Assembly (NCBI GenBank): GCA_030445245.1
Contig: JAUCSD010000001.1
Coordinates: 62,001 to 126,000 of the forward strand
Source of the DNA: Candidatus Saccharimonadota bacterium
Lineage (GTDB): Bacteria > Patescibacteriota > Saccharimonadia > Saccharimonadales > Saccharimonadaceae
Direction: 5' to 3'
Length of the DNA: 64,000 bases
Shown here: piece after piece, positions 26,180 to 34,842 of the stretch
Layout: every line of letters starts with the position of its first letter
How positions within the stretch are numbered: the stretch's first letter is position 1
The notes under the pieces: model-generated
What the model was told of the DNA's origin: nothing
Seen by the model: only the letters and a program-made list of their open reading frames with translations
The model's database searches: none
Translations under genes and position numbers: made by a program

Positions 26180-26863
26180 ATGATTCTTCTAGATAGGGTA
26201 ACAAAGTCATACGGCAAAGACATGAAACCGGCCATAAACCGTGTAAGTTTGCATGTCGAGCCAAAAGAATTTGTCATTTTAGTTGGTACCAGTGGTGCCG
26301 GTAAGACGACGCTCCTTCGTCTCTTAACTCGTGAAGAGAAGCCGACTAGTGGCAAGATTGTTGTAGGCGGTATCGACTACGATACGCTCAAGGATAAGCA
26401 CATCCCGTTACTTCGCCGTAAAATTGGTGTAGTCTTCCAGGACTTTAAACTATTACCTCAACGAACGGTCTTTGAGAATGTTGCCTTTGCCCTAGAGATT
26501 GCCGGTATGACTAACCGTGAAATCAAGAACACTGTGCCTAAAGTAATTGAGCTTGTTGGTCTTACGGGTAAAGAGAAACAATTTCCACACCAACTCTCGG
26601 GTGGCGAACGTCAGCGTGTTGCTATCGCACGTGCCGTTGTGCGTCAGCCAAAGATTCTAATCGCCGATGAACCAACTGGTAACCTTGACCCGAAACATAG
26701 CTGGGACATTGTGCGTTTACTTGAAAAGATTAACAAATACGGTACAACCGTATTACTTACTACTCACAACGTCGATATCGTTAACAAGCTAAAGCGTCGT
26801 GTTGTAACACTTGAACATGGAAAGATTACCAGTGACCAAGCGCAGGGGAGCTATAGACAATGA
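26180..26863 (+). CDS. ftsE: cell division ATP-binding protein FtsE
   Basis: The ATPase of the FtsEX complex, which uses ATP hydrolysis to switch on cell-wall hydrolases at the septum. Walker A GTSGAGKTT is near residues 36-44, the Q-loop motif GVVFQDFKLLPQRTV near 80-94, the signature LSGGERQRVA near 139-148 and Walker B ILIADEPTGNLDP. Length is 227 residues. TATACT at 26164-26169 lies 10 nt upstream of the ATG without a ribosome site. It overlaps ftsX by 4 bp, and the CHAP hydrolase downstream is the probable FtsEX target. Confidence 0.95.
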   Translation: MILLDRVTKSYGKDMKPAINRVSLHVEPKEFVILVGTSGAGKTTLLRLLTREEKPTSGKIVVGGIDYDTLKDKHIPLLRRKIGVVFQDFKLLPQRTVFENVAFALEIAGMTNREIKNTVPKVIELVGLTGKEKQFPHQLSGGERQRVAIARAVVRQPKILIADEPTGNLDPKHSWDIVRLLEKINKYGTTVLLTTHNVDIVNKLKRRVVTLEHGKITSDQAQGSYRQ

Positions 26864-27843
26864 GCAAGCGAAAATTAGACGCTAAGGCATTCGCGCATCA
26901 AAAACGCAAACGCCGCCAGTGGATAACGTTTTTACGTATGTGCCGCTACGGTGTTAATAACTTCAGTCGTAATGCATGGCTTACGATTGCAGCAACGGCG
27001 GTAATGACTATTACGTTACTTGTTGTTTTCATGACCCTTTCTGCTCGTAATGTTTTGCTAGACACGGTAACAGAAATTCGTGACAAGGTAGATATGTCTA
27101 TCTATGTTAAAACCGATACGAGCAAAGAGGACGCGGATAAGATTAAAGCTGGTCTTGAGAAGCTAACCAAATCTGTACGTAGTGTTACCTATGTGACGCC
27201 CGAAGAGGGACGAGCTGATTTTGCTCAACAAAATAAATCCGAAGCAGGTACACTGAATGCCCTTAATGAGGCGACGAATGAATTTCCTGGTATTTTCAAG
27301 ATTAGTCCGGTTGACATAAACAACACCGCAGAACTTCGCAAATTTGTAGATACCGATCCAACTCTTAAAAAACAGATTGATCCTAGCCACGATCCATCTT
27401 TTGCCGGTGACCGACGTTCGGCAATTGAAAATATCGGACGGGGAATTGGTTTTGCTGAAAAGGCAGGACTTGTTGCGAGCGTCGTATTCATCGCCATCTC
27501 CTCTTTGATCGTCTTCAATACTATCCGTATGGCGATCTTTAACCGCAAAGATGAAATTCAAATGATGAAGTTAATTGGTGCGGATCGAAGCTTTATCCGA
27601 GGACCCTTTGTCGTAGAGGCGGTGGTGTACGGGTTTATTGCCGCTATTATTGCGACAGGAATGGGGATTGCTATTCTATACGCATCAAGTGAGAAACTTA
27701 CTTCTTATGGTCTAGTAGTACAGGGAACGCTTGATTTTGCAACAGTCTACATCTCTCTTGTACTCCTTGGAATGATTGCACTCGGTGGAGTTATCGGTAT
27801 CATCTCATCTTTACTCGCTACACGTCGTTATCTGAAAATCTAA
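26860..27843 (+). CDS. ftsX: cell division protein FtsX
   Basis: The membrane partner of FtsE. A basic cytoplasmic N-terminus precedes membrane segment 1 (about 46-68), an extracytoplasmic domain (about 75-200) that in other bacteria contacts the hydrolase, and three more membrane segments in the C-terminal half around IFNRKDEIQMMKLIGADRSF (about 228-247). The 327 residues are a normal FtsX length. The start lies in the 4-bp overlap with ftsE. Confidence 0.95.
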   Translation: MSKRKLDAKAFAHQKRKRRQWITFLRMCRYGVNNFSRNAWLTIAATAVMTITLLVVFMTLSARNVLLDTVTEIRDKVDMSIYVKTDTSKEDADKIKAGLEKLTKSVRSVTYVTPEEGRADFAQQNKSEAGTLNALNEATNEFPGIFKISPVDINNTAELRKFVDTDPTLKKQIDPSHDPSFAGDRRSAIENIGRGIGFAEKAGLVASVVFIAISSLIVFNTIRMAIFNRKDEIQMMKLIGADRSFIRGPFVVEAVVYGFIAAIIATGMGIAILYASSEKLTSYGLVVQGTLDFATVYISLVLLGMIALGGVIGIISSLLATRRYLKI

Positions 27844-27877
27844 ATATACTCTGAGTCTATAAAGCTCGGTTTAGCGG

Positions 27878-27906
27878 TTGACATTCCATTACGCTTATGC
27901 TAATGT
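27878..27906 (+). promoter_or_regulatory. promoter of the CHAP hydrolase gene
   Basis: TTGACA (27878-27883), a 17-nt spacer and TAATGT (27901-27906), 7 nt before the ATG. This is a near-consensus promoter that predicts a leaderless mRNA. Confidence 0.7.
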
Positions 27907-27913
27907 AAATGTA

Positions 27914-29107
27914 ATGAAACACAGGTCCACCACACCAGTTTCAAAAGGGTTAGTCACAAGGTCCATACTTGTGGCAGCGGCCGTTTTGATGATTGTGTCT
28001 GGCCCTATCAGCCTCTCGCCTCGTGTATCAGCTGATCAATATGATGAGCAAATCAAGGCACTACAGCAGGAAATCGATGCTTACCAAGATCAAGCACGCA
28101 AATTAAAAGATCAAGCCGACTCGTTGCAGGTACAGTTGGATGTGCTCAATAATCAAAAAATTCAGATTCAAAGTCAGATAAACTTGAGCCAAGCAAAGTT
28201 TGACCAATTACAGCAGCAAATTAAAGATACAGAAAAGACTATTGCTGATAATCAAAAAGCGCTAGGTGATACACTCGCAAACTTATATATCGACGATAAG
28301 ATAACACCTCTTGAAATGCTTGCGAGTAGCAAGAATATCGGTGATTATGTCGATAAACAAGAATATCGTACATCAGTACGTCAGCAACTTTCCAAAACGA
28401 TTGATAAAATAAAGACACTTAAGAAGTCATTAGAACAGCAAAAAGTAGATGTTGAACGTATTCTTGGTGATCAGACAAACGCCAAGAATGCCCTGAGCTC
28501 TAAACAGGCCGAACAACAAGGCCTAGTCGCTGCGACACGCGGTGAAGAGGGTGCGTATCAACAACTATCTGCTCAGAGCAACGCTAAAAAATTACAAATT
28601 CAACAACAGCAACAGGCAGCAATTGAGGCGGCAATGAAGCGCGCAAGTGGTGGTGGTTCGGTCAATATTTTGCCAGGCGATCCAAACAAAGGTGGCTATC
28701 CATGGGAAGAAGGTTGTTATGTTGACGGTAACGCCGTCTCTCACGGTGGTTACGATGGCAACGGTGGTGATCCACTAGGATATGGATGCCGTCAGTGTGT
28801 TAGCTATGCGGCTTGGAAGGTAATCGATAAGACTGGCTATAGGCCTATGTATTGGGGCAACGCAAACATGTGGCCAGGAAGTGCTCGTGCTGCCGGCTTC
28901 TCTACGGGCAGTGTGCCCCGAGCCGGCTCTTTAGGGGTTATCTCAGCTGGCCAGTATGGACATATTGTCTATGTCGAAGCTGTTAATGGTGACGGAACGC
29001 TTGATATTAGTCAGTACAATTACTACAATGCTGGTGGCCCGGGTTGGGGTAACTATAGTAAGATGCGTGTTTCGAGTAGTACCTACGATACATACATTTA
29101 TCTTTAA
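27914..29107 (+). CDS. secreted coiled-coil peptidoglycan hydrolase with CHAP domain (PcsB-like)
   Basis: A 397-residue secreted protein. A signal peptide (about 12-40) is followed by a long coiled coil (about 42-245) made of Gln/Lys/Asp heptads, a Gly-rich linker, and a C-terminal CHAP amidase/endopeptidase domain with catalytic Cys in GCRQCVSYAAW and His in QYGHIVYVEAV. This is the PcsB/CwlO design, in which FtsX contacts the coiled coil and releases the hydrolase. The position right after ftsEX supports that role. I start at the ATG at 27914, because the promoter overlaps the longer open frame. Confidence 0.92.
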   Translation: MKHRSTTPVSKGLVTRSILVAAAVLMIVSGPISLSPRVSADQYDEQIKALQQEIDAYQDQARKLKDQADSLQVQLDVLNNQKIQIQSQINLSQAKFDQLQQQIKDTEKTIADNQKALGDTLANLYIDDKITPLEMLASSKNIGDYVDKQEYRTSVRQQLSKTIDKIKTLKKSLEQQKVDVERILGDQTNAKNALSSKQAEQQGLVAATRGEEGAYQQLSAQSNAKKLQIQQQQQAAIEAAMKRASGGGSVNILPGDPNKGGYPWEEGCYVDGNAVSHGGYDGNGGDPLGYGCRQCVSYAAWKVIDKTGYRPMYWGNANMWPGSARAAGFSTGSVPRAGSLGVISAGQYGHIVYVEAVNGDGTLDISQYNYYNAGGPGWGNYSKMRVSSSTYDTYIYL

Positions 29108-29128
29108 AGATAAAAAGCTTACGTCTAA

Positions 29129-29158
29129 TATAGCGCACACCGCTGGGAGTGCGCTATA
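29129..29158 (+). terminator. terminator with an embedded downstream -10 box
   Basis: Perfect 10-bp arms TATAGCGCAC and GTGCGCTATA. The 3' arm runs into TATACT (29155-29160), the likely -10 box of the protease gene downstream, as seen at 12073-12110. Confidence 0.75.
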
Positions 29159-29196
29159 CTTATATAAGTTCTAGTGAAATAAGGGGGTTTCTAATT

Positions 29197-30414
29197 GTGG
29201 CTGATGATAAAAAGGATTTACTCGTGCATCGTAAAGAGCGTCGAGGTATATCAAAAAACGTATATTTTCTGACAATCGCACTAACTGTATTAATAGGATT
29301 CGTTGCCGGAACACGTAGTAATGAGCTTGTCGCTCTTGTTGCGCCAGTTCTTGGATTTAAGGTTAATACGAGTACATTAGACTTGAAATCAATTCAGTCG
29401 ACCTATCAACAGCTAAAAGCTAACTATGATGGCACGCTTGATACTCAAAAGTTAATTGACGGTGCCAGTCGGGGTTTGGTTGCGGCAGCCGGTGATCAAT
29501 ATACGGTGTTTATGGATGCAAAAGAAGCCGATACATTTGATAAAGATCTGAGTGGTGATATTGGTGGTGGCATTGGCGCCGAAATTGGTATACGTAATGA
29601 TCATCCGACGATTTTACGGGTACTCGATAACAACCCAGCTCAGAAGGCTGGCCTACAGGCAGGCGATGTGATTGCGACAGTTAATGATCAATCGGTTGCT
29701 GACTGGACTGCTGACAAAACGGCCAGCGCTGTACGCGGTGATGTAGGTACGACTTTGAAAATAACAGTGGTGAGAGCTGAACAAACGGAGGCTTACACGA
29801 TTACACGCCAGAAGGTTACGAACCCAAGTGTTGAAAGTAAAGTTGAAGATGGTCTGGGAATTCTAACGATTAGTCGCTTTGATGATCAAACATCGGATCT
29901 TACTCGAACGGCTGCTGAAAGCTTCAAACAGCAGAATGTTCGTGTCGTCATCCTCGATTTGCGTGGCAATGGTGGTGGCTACCTCACGGCAGCACAAGAT
30001 GTTGCAGGGCTATGGCTTAAAGACAAGGTGGTCGTGTCTGAGCGTTCCAACGGCAAAGTAGTTGATGAACTCCGTTCTGGTCAAGATTCGCTTCTTGCAG
30101 GTCTTCCTACGGTCGTTCTAGTCAACGGTGCTAGTGCTAGCGCAAGTGAGATTGTAGCGGGTGCACTTCAAGACTATAATGCCGCCACGCTTATTGGAGA
30201 AAAGACGTTTGGTAAAGGAACAGTCCAGAAAGTACTTGACCTTGGTGCTGGCACGAAGTTGAAGGTAACTGTCGCTCGTTGGTATACGCCAAACGGCAAG
30301 AATATCACCAAAGAGGGCATTATGCCAAACCAAAAAATAGAATTAAGCGCCGCGGATGTTAATAGCAACAAGGACCCTCAGCTTGACGCTGCAAAGGCGT
30401 ACCTCAATAAGTAG
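29197..30414 (+). CDS. ctpA: C-terminal processing protease, S41 family (CtpA)
   Basis: A membrane-anchored serine protease that trims secreted proteins or wall hydrolases. A single N-terminal membrane anchor (about 25-45) is followed by a PDZ domain (about 115-195, NNPAQKAGLQAGDVIATV) and the S41 catalytic domain with nucleophile Ser in VNGASASASEIVAGAL and Lys in GEKTFGKGTVQ. I start at the GTG at 29197 because AAGGGGGT lies 8 nt upstream and the TATACT promoter at 29155 rules out the longer frame. In other bacteria Ctp proteases control PcsB-like hydrolases, so its position after the CHAP gene is suggestive. Confidence 0.92.
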   Translation: MADDKKDLLVHRKERRGISKNVYFLTIALTVLIGFVAGTRSNELVALVAPVLGFKVNTSTLDLKSIQSTYQQLKANYDGTLDTQKLIDGASRGLVAAAGDQYTVFMDAKEADTFDKDLSGDIGGGIGAEIGIRNDHPTILRVLDNNPAQKAGLQAGDVIATVNDQSVADWTADKTASAVRGDVGTTLKITVVRAEQTEAYTITRQKVTNPSVESKVEDGLGILTISRFDDQTSDLTRTAAESFKQQNVRVVILDLRGNGGGYLTAAQDVAGLWLKDKVVVSERSNGKVVDELRSGQDSLLAGLPTVVLVNGASASASEIVAGALQDYNAATLIGEKTFGKGTVQKVLDLGAGTKLKVTVARWYTPNGKNITKEGIMPNQKIELSAADVNSNKDPQLDAAKAYLNK

Positions 30415-30457
30415 GAGCTTGTGCTTTTGATAAACATTGAGTACTATAGAGGTAGTT

Positions 30458-30841
30458 ATGGACACAAAGAAAAAAATATTACTTGTTGAAGACGATACGG
30501 CACTTGCTGCCGTATATCGGTCAAGGCTTGAGCTCGAAGGTTTTGACATTCGGGAAGTAAACAATGGCGAAGACGCATTAACGGCTGCAATTGAGTTTAA
30601 ACCGAACCTGATCTTGCTTGATGCAATGATGCCAAAAATTAGTGGTTTTGACGTGTTGGATATTCTACGTAATACGCCGGATACGACAAACATCCGGGTT
30701 ATTATGTTGACTGCACTGAGTCAACCTAAGGATAAAGAACGTGCCGAATCTCTTGGAGCTGATGATTATCTTGTTAAATCACAGGTGGTAATTGGCGACG
30801 TTGTTGAACGCGTCAAATTCCATCTTGGCATGACCAAATAG
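30458..30841 (+). CDS. single-domain response regulator
   Basis: A 127-residue receiver domain without an output domain. The acidic pocket is in VEDD (about 9-12), the phosphoacceptor Asp in LILLDAMMP (about 54), the switch Thr in VIMLTAL, and the conserved Lys in DYLVKSQ. It probably signals by protein contact or as a phosphorelay member. I start at the ATG at 30458, which has a CTATAG-type -10 element just upstream. No kinase lies next to it; the soluble kinase at 36085 is the nearest. Confidence 0.9.
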   Translation: MDTKKKILLVEDDTALAAVYRSRLELEGFDIREVNNGEDALTAAIEFKPNLILLDAMMPKISGFDVLDILRNTPDTTNIRVIMLTALSQPKDKERAESLGADDYLVKSQVVIGDVVERVKFHLGMTK

Positions 30842-30870
30842 AACTGTAGAAGGTTTTAACGTTTATATAT

Positions 30871-30904
30871 AAAATCCGCCAGTATTCGCTAGCGGATTTT
30901 ATTG
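30871..30904 (+). terminator. terminator of the response regulator gene
   Basis: AAAATCCGC and GCGGATTTT around a 12-nt loop, followed by a short T-rich stretch. Confidence 0.75.
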
Positions 30905-30918
30905 TTATTGATAATAAA

Positions 30919-30945
30919 AAAATACTCTCACTGGGAGAGTATTTT
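30919..30945 (-). terminator. rpmA terminator
   Basis: AAAATACTCTC and GAGAGTATTTT around a 5-nt loop, just past the rpmA stop on the minus strand. Confidence 0.85.
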
Positions 30946-30964
30946 CAAAAGAATGTATACCTTG

Positions 30965-31246
30965 TTACTTGGCGTTAACAACACTAACTTGTGTACGAGG
31001 TACTGTTTTGCCTGTGAAGTGACCTTTTCGTACTTTTGTGAAGCTAACAACACCATCAACGGCAGCGTGGATAGTGAAGTTCTTGCTGATAAAGGTACCA
31101 GGACCGGCAACCTTGGTGCTACCAGTTTGACGGACGATAATTTCGCCAGTGTTTACTGTTTGGCCACCAAAGCGTTTAACACCTAGACGGCGTCCGGCAT
31201 TGTTGTGGATATTTTTGGCTGAACCACCTGCTTTAACGTGTGACAT
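30965..31246 (-). CDS. rpmA: 50S ribosomal protein L27
   Basis: L27 reaches the peptidyl transferase centre with its N-terminus. The 93 residues show the family sequence GRRLGVKRFGGQTVNTGEII (about 19-38) and RQTGSTKVAGPGT, then the GKTVPRTQVSVV end. The N-terminus begins MSHVKAGGSAKN with no Firmicutes-type cleavable extension. An AAGGAG ribosome site precedes the ATG. rplU, its usual partner, is not adjacent. Confidence 0.96.
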   Translation of the reverse strand: MSHVKAGGSAKNIHNNAGRRLGVKRFGGQTVNTGEIIVRQTGSTKVAGPGTFISKNFTIHAAVDGVVSFTKVRKGHFTGKTVPRTQVSVVNAK

Positions 31247-31307
31247 GGATTACTCCTTAATGTTTCTAAATCAATCTGTTCTATTGTACGTGAAAGGGGC
31301 TATTTCG

Positions 31308-32513
31308 TCAAGACTTTACGAGTACGAGTAATTCACGGGCAACAACTTGATCCTCACGGTAGTATAAAAGATCTTTTTGATCAATATTTTTAAATGAATA
31401 TAATTCGAATCCATATTTATTAAGCTCACTCACAAGTGATAGGTGAGTGAAGCGGCCATCCGTAGCGCGCCATGCAGGAACGGCAATACATAGAGGTGTC
31501 CCTGTATTGAGCTGCGAACTGATGTTCTCAAGAAATGCACCAATGATGTGGTTGCAGTTACGGCGGACCTGATCAAGTTTTGAAGGTGATGGCGGAGCGC
31601 TAAATGGCTGGCCGAGATAACTTTCGCAAACTACTGCATCGATTGGTGGATTCCATTTGGTGTCCATAGCATCTCCTTGATGAAGTGTTGCGTCGACGTC
31701 AACTCGATGCGATGTTGCTAGCCATTCAAGATTTGTCCGCGAGAAATCGATCATCTTATCGGCAATATCTGTGCCATAAACAGCGTGGCTCATAAGCGCA
31801 GCTTCCTGTAAGATAACGCCAGTGCCACAGAATGGATCAAGAACGCGAAGGGAGGGCTGTTGTTCATCAGGGATTTGCTTTATAGGCAGACGGCTCGATA
31901 AAGGTAGGGTAAGGTTAATCATAATTTGAGCGAGCTTGGGCGGCAGCATGCCGACAAAAGCGTCACGTTTTGGTCGTTCTTGGTCTCGCTTAGCATATGC
32001 CGTGATATTTTGAGCGCCGACACTTTCACTGACAATAACACGACCATTACGGGCACGAACGACGATTAACTCTACCTTATTGTCAGATAGTCCGAGTTTA
32101 TTGTGGTGAGAAGTAGCACTGTTCATAGCGGGTTCGGCATTCGGGATGAGGCGTACACTGATGCCATTCTTCTTTAGTCGCTGCTTAAGAATTATGCCGG
32201 TTTGCTGGACGTCTCGTGCTGATACATCAAAGCCATAGGCACTGATGCCTAGCGTTAGTTTGCCTTCGAAGTTCGACCAAGTTCGAGCATATTCTTGTGC
32301 AATTTTCGTGCTGACCTGATGCCAGTCACTATTAGCAAGCTCGATAGTAATGCGAGCCGCCTTCTGTGTGCCTCCTAAAAAGTTAATGGAGAAATCATGC
32401 GTGTCAATAATAGCCGACTGGTCCGAAAACCAGCGGGTTTTGTCATTGCCATACAAATGTTCGAGCTCGGCCATGCCGAGGGCGGGTTGTCTTCCTAAAA
32501 TCGCGATATACAT
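31308..32513 (-). CDS. RNA methyltransferase of the UPF0020/Trm-G10 type
   Basis: A 401-residue protein with a class I SAM-dependent methyltransferase domain in its C-terminal half: motif I DPFCGTGVILQEA (about 225-237), the acidic motif YGTDIADKMI, and a catalytic motif that reads CESYLGQP where relatives have N/D-PP-Y/F. The N-terminal half may hold a THUMP-like RNA-binding region. This makes tRNA or rRNA guanine/adenine N-methylation likely; the altered catalytic motif means the exact activity is uncertain. It is divergent from the next gene with only 23 bp between start codons. Confidence 0.8.
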   Translation of the reverse strand: MYIAILGRQPALGMAELEHLYGNDKTRWFSDQSAIIDTHDFSINFLGGTQKAARITIELANSDWHQVSTKIAQEYARTWSNFEGKLTLGISAYGFDVSARDVQQTGIILKQRLKKNGISVRLIPNAEPAMNSATSHHNKLGLSDNKVELIVVRARNGRVIVSESVGAQNITAYAKRDQERPKRDAFVGMLPPKLAQIMINLTLPLSSRLPIKQIPDEQQPSLRVLDPFCGTGVILQEAALMSHAVYGTDIADKMIDFSRTNLEWLATSHRVDVDATLHQGDAMDTKWNPPIDAVVCESYLGQPFSAPPSPSKLDQVRRNCNHIIGAFLENISSQLNTGTPLCIAVPAWRATDGRFTHLSLVSELNKYGFELYSFKNIDQKDLLYYREDQVVARELLVLVKS

Positions 32514-32520
32514 TGTCTTT

Positions 32521-32530
32521 AGTATATACT
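32521..32530. promoter_or_regulatory. palindromic bidirectional -10 element
   Basis: The palindrome AGTATATACT supplies TATACT on both strands, 6 nt before the plus-strand ATG at 32537 and 7 nt before the minus-strand ATG at 32513. Two leaderless promoters appear to share the same 10 bp. Confidence 0.65.
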
Positions 32531-32536
32531 AGAACT

Positions 32537-33583
32537 ATGTCATTTCGTGCTTGGTTAAGTGTTGTCACACTACTTTTCATCGCTGTTATCATTTATCTCT
32601 CACGCCATGAGCTTATGCATGCATGGCATTTACTCAAGCATGTCCATATTTGGATACTACTTCTGCTTATTCCGGGACAGATTTTAGTTTATTATGCCGG
32701 GGGTGAGATGCTTTTTTCGTATCTACGAGCTAAAAAATCAATTGATCGCATACCACCGCTTGGTTTGGCGCGAATGTCGCTTGAGATGAATTTTGTGAAT
32801 CACATCTTGCCAAGCGGCGGCGTTAGCGGTATTTCGTACATGACGTGGCGGCTGGGTAAGCATGGTGTGCCTGCAAGTCGTGCTACGATGTCGCAAGTGG
32901 TGCGATATGCTATGTCGTTTACTGCTATGATTGTTCTCATCGCAGTATCGGTCATTATTGTAACAATCGATGGTAGTATCAATCGATGGATGATCCTTAT
33001 GAGTTCATTCTTAGTATCGACCATGATCGGTGCTATTTTGGGCTGTGTTTATCTCATTAGTAGCCCAAGCCGAATGACTATGTTCGGGAACTGGCTCGTG
33101 CGTATTGTTAATAGGGTTGTTCGCAAAGTAACGTTTGGACGAAAAGAGCATGTGCTCAATCATACTAAGGTAACTCTATTCTTCTCAGAACTGCATCGCG
33201 ATTTTGCATCCCTAAGGGAAGATAAAAGCATACTTCTCCGACCGTTTATCTGGGGCATTGTGTTTACACTCGCTGACGTGGGTCTATTTATGATTACTTT
33301 TTGGGCACTCGGCGCTCCGATTAACCCGGCACCAATCCTGATCGCGTATGGGGTAGCGTCAATCGCCGGATTTTTTGTCGTAACCCCAGGCGGGGCAGGG
33401 GCTTACGAAGCAATTATGGTTGGATTCCTTGCCGTTGCGGGTATTTCGCAGGGCCTTGCAATCGCCGGAATTGTTTTGACGCGTGTTATTCTCCTCCTCG
33501 GTACGATTATTTTTGGGTATGTATTTTACCAGTTAGCGATTATTAGATATGGAAAAACCGACCAGTCTCCAATTCAGCGTTAG
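32537..33583 (+). CDS. LPG synthase-type integral membrane protein (UPF0104)
   Basis: A 348-residue polytopic membrane protein of the lysylphosphatidylglycerol synthase transmembrane-region/UPF0104 family. About eight hydrophobic segments are visible, with NHILPSGGVSGISYMTWRL (about 92-110) and TPGGAGAYEAIMVGF (about 282-296) as the family motifs. It lacks the cytoplasmic aminoacyl-transferase domain, so it is probably a flippase-like or polyprenyl/lipid-related membrane protein. I start at the ATG at 32537, 6 nt after TATACT. Its end overlaps xseA by 35 bp. Confidence 0.85.
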   Translation: MSFRAWLSVVTLLFIAVIIYLSRHELMHAWHLLKHVHIWILLLLIPGQILVYYAGGEMLFSYLRAKKSIDRIPPLGLARMSLEMNFVNHILPSGGVSGISYMTWRLGKHGVPASRATMSQVVRYAMSFTAMIVLIAVSVIIVTIDGSINRWMILMSSFLVSTMIGAILGCVYLISSPSRMTMFGNWLVRIVNRVVRKVTFGRKEHVLNHTKVTLFFSELHRDFASLREDKSILLRPFIWGIVFTLADVGLFMITFWALGAPINPAPILIAYGVASIAGFFVVTPGGAGAYEAIMVGFLAVAGISQGLAIAGIVLTRVILLLGTIIFGYVFYQLAIIRYGKTDQSPIQR

Positions 33584-34649
33584 CGACTTTATCGCGCTTA
33601 CCAATCAAACACTCGAATATGCATATCCGAGTGTTGAAGTTGAGGGTGAAGTGGCAAGCTTTAAGGTCAATCAGGGTAAATATGTCTTTTTCGACATAAA
33701 GGATGCTGGCGGTAGTATTGGTTGCTTTATGACCGTATGGCAGTTGCGTGTGCCGATTGAAGACGGTATGAAGGTAATTGTGACGGCTACACCAAAGCTC
33801 ACTCAATGGGGAAAGTTTAGCCTAACGGTGCGAGCTATTCGACCAAGTGGCGAAGGCAGTCTCAAGAAAAGCTTCGATATTTTACGTGCCAAGCTCGATC
33901 AAGAGGGGTTATTTGCTCCCGAGCGCAAGCGTCCGTTGCCAGCATTACCCCGTCAGGTAGCTATAATTAGCAGTACCCAGGCGGCCGGTTATGCAGACTT
34001 CATAAAGATTTTGAATGATCGTTGGGGCGGACTTGAGCTTCGAGTAGCTCAAGTTCAGGTGCAGGGAGCGGGAGCACCGGATCAAATGATAGAAGCGCTC
34101 AAATACTTCAACTCAGGTGAGGTATTGCCAGATGTAATTGTTCTGATTCGTGGTGGTGGTAGTGCAGATGATTTAAGTGCATATAACGATGAGTTGCTTG
34201 TACGGGAGATCGCCGCTAGCCGCGTGCCAACACTCGTAGGCGTCGGACACGAAAATGATATAAGCCTTGCTGATATGGTAGCGGATCGTCGGGCAGCTAC
34301 GCCAAGTAACGCGGCCCAGATCCTAGTTCCCGATAAGATGGAGCTCATTCGCAGCGTGCGACGTCAGGTTGGATCGATGTTGCCGCGAACGGAACAAGCG
34401 ATCGAGCGACGAAGACAAGAAATTTACGATCAATTACGGAGGTCTGTTAGTGCGATTGATCGTCAGGTTAATCAGTACGACCAGCAGTTAGCAGGTATTG
34501 CTCGAGTACTAGCCGAACTTGACCCTCGGAAGGTGCTTGCAAGAGGTTATGCACTTGTACGAGGTGATATTAAGCCGGGTGTAATGATTGAAATTGAAAA
34601 ACACGATATACTAATTCAAGCGGAGGTACGCCATGTCAACAAAAAATAA
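33549..34649 (+). CDS. xseA: exonuclease VII large subunit
   Basis: The catalytic subunit of exonuclease VII, which degrades single-stranded DNA from either end. An N-terminal OB fold (about residues 8-105, VEGEVASFKVNQGKYVFFDIKD) is followed by the nuclease domain with IISSTQAAGYADFIKIL (about 139-155), VIVLIRGGGSADDLSAYND (about 196-214) and GVGHENDISLADMVADRRAATPS. At 366 residues it is shorter than the 456-residue E. coli subunit, mostly in the C-terminal coiled coil. It overlaps the gene before by 35 bp and xseB by 17 bp. Confidence 0.95.
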   Translation: MEKPTSLQFSVSDFIALTNQTLEYAYPSVEVEGEVASFKVNQGKYVFFDIKDAGGSIGCFMTVWQLRVPIEDGMKVIVTATPKLTQWGKFSLTVRAIRPSGEGSLKKSFDILRAKLDQEGLFAPERKRPLPALPRQVAIISSTQAAGYADFIKILNDRWGGLELRVAQVQVQGAGAPDQMIEALKYFNSGEVLPDVIVLIRGGGSADDLSAYNDELLVREIAASRVPTLVGVGHENDISLADMVADRRAATPSNAAQILVPDKMELIRSVRRQVGSMLPRTEQAIERRRQEIYDQLRRSVSAIDRQVNQYDQQLAGIARVLAELDPRKVLARGYALVRGDIKPGVMIEIEKHDILIQAEVRHVNKK

Positions 34650-34842
34650 TCTTACAATTGCCGAAAAGACTGCTAAATTGGACGAACTAGTCGCGTGGTT
34701 TGACGCTGAAGACTTTGAGCTTGAACGAGCCCTCGACGTGTTTAAGGAAGCTGAAAAACTGGCTCGGGAAATTGAGCAGGATCTGCAAGGGCTTAAAAAT
34801 AATATTGAAATTGTCAAAACAAAGTTCTCAGAGACGGAATAA
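34633..34842 (+). CDS. xseB: exonuclease VII small subunit
   Basis: A 69-residue all-helical protein that binds the XseA coiled coil. The family pattern is clear: AEKTAKLDELVAWFDAEDFELERALDVFKEAEKLAREIEQ... begins near residue 11 (seen in parts AKLDELVAWFD and ELERALDVFKE). The start lies within xseA with a GGAGG-like site (GCGGAGGTACGCC) upstream. The stop overlaps the start of the next gene (TAATG), so the three genes are translationally coupled. Confidence 0.93.
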   Translation: MSTKNNLTIAEKTAKLDELVAWFDAEDFELERALDVFKEAEKLAREIEQDLQGLKNNIEIVKTKFSETE

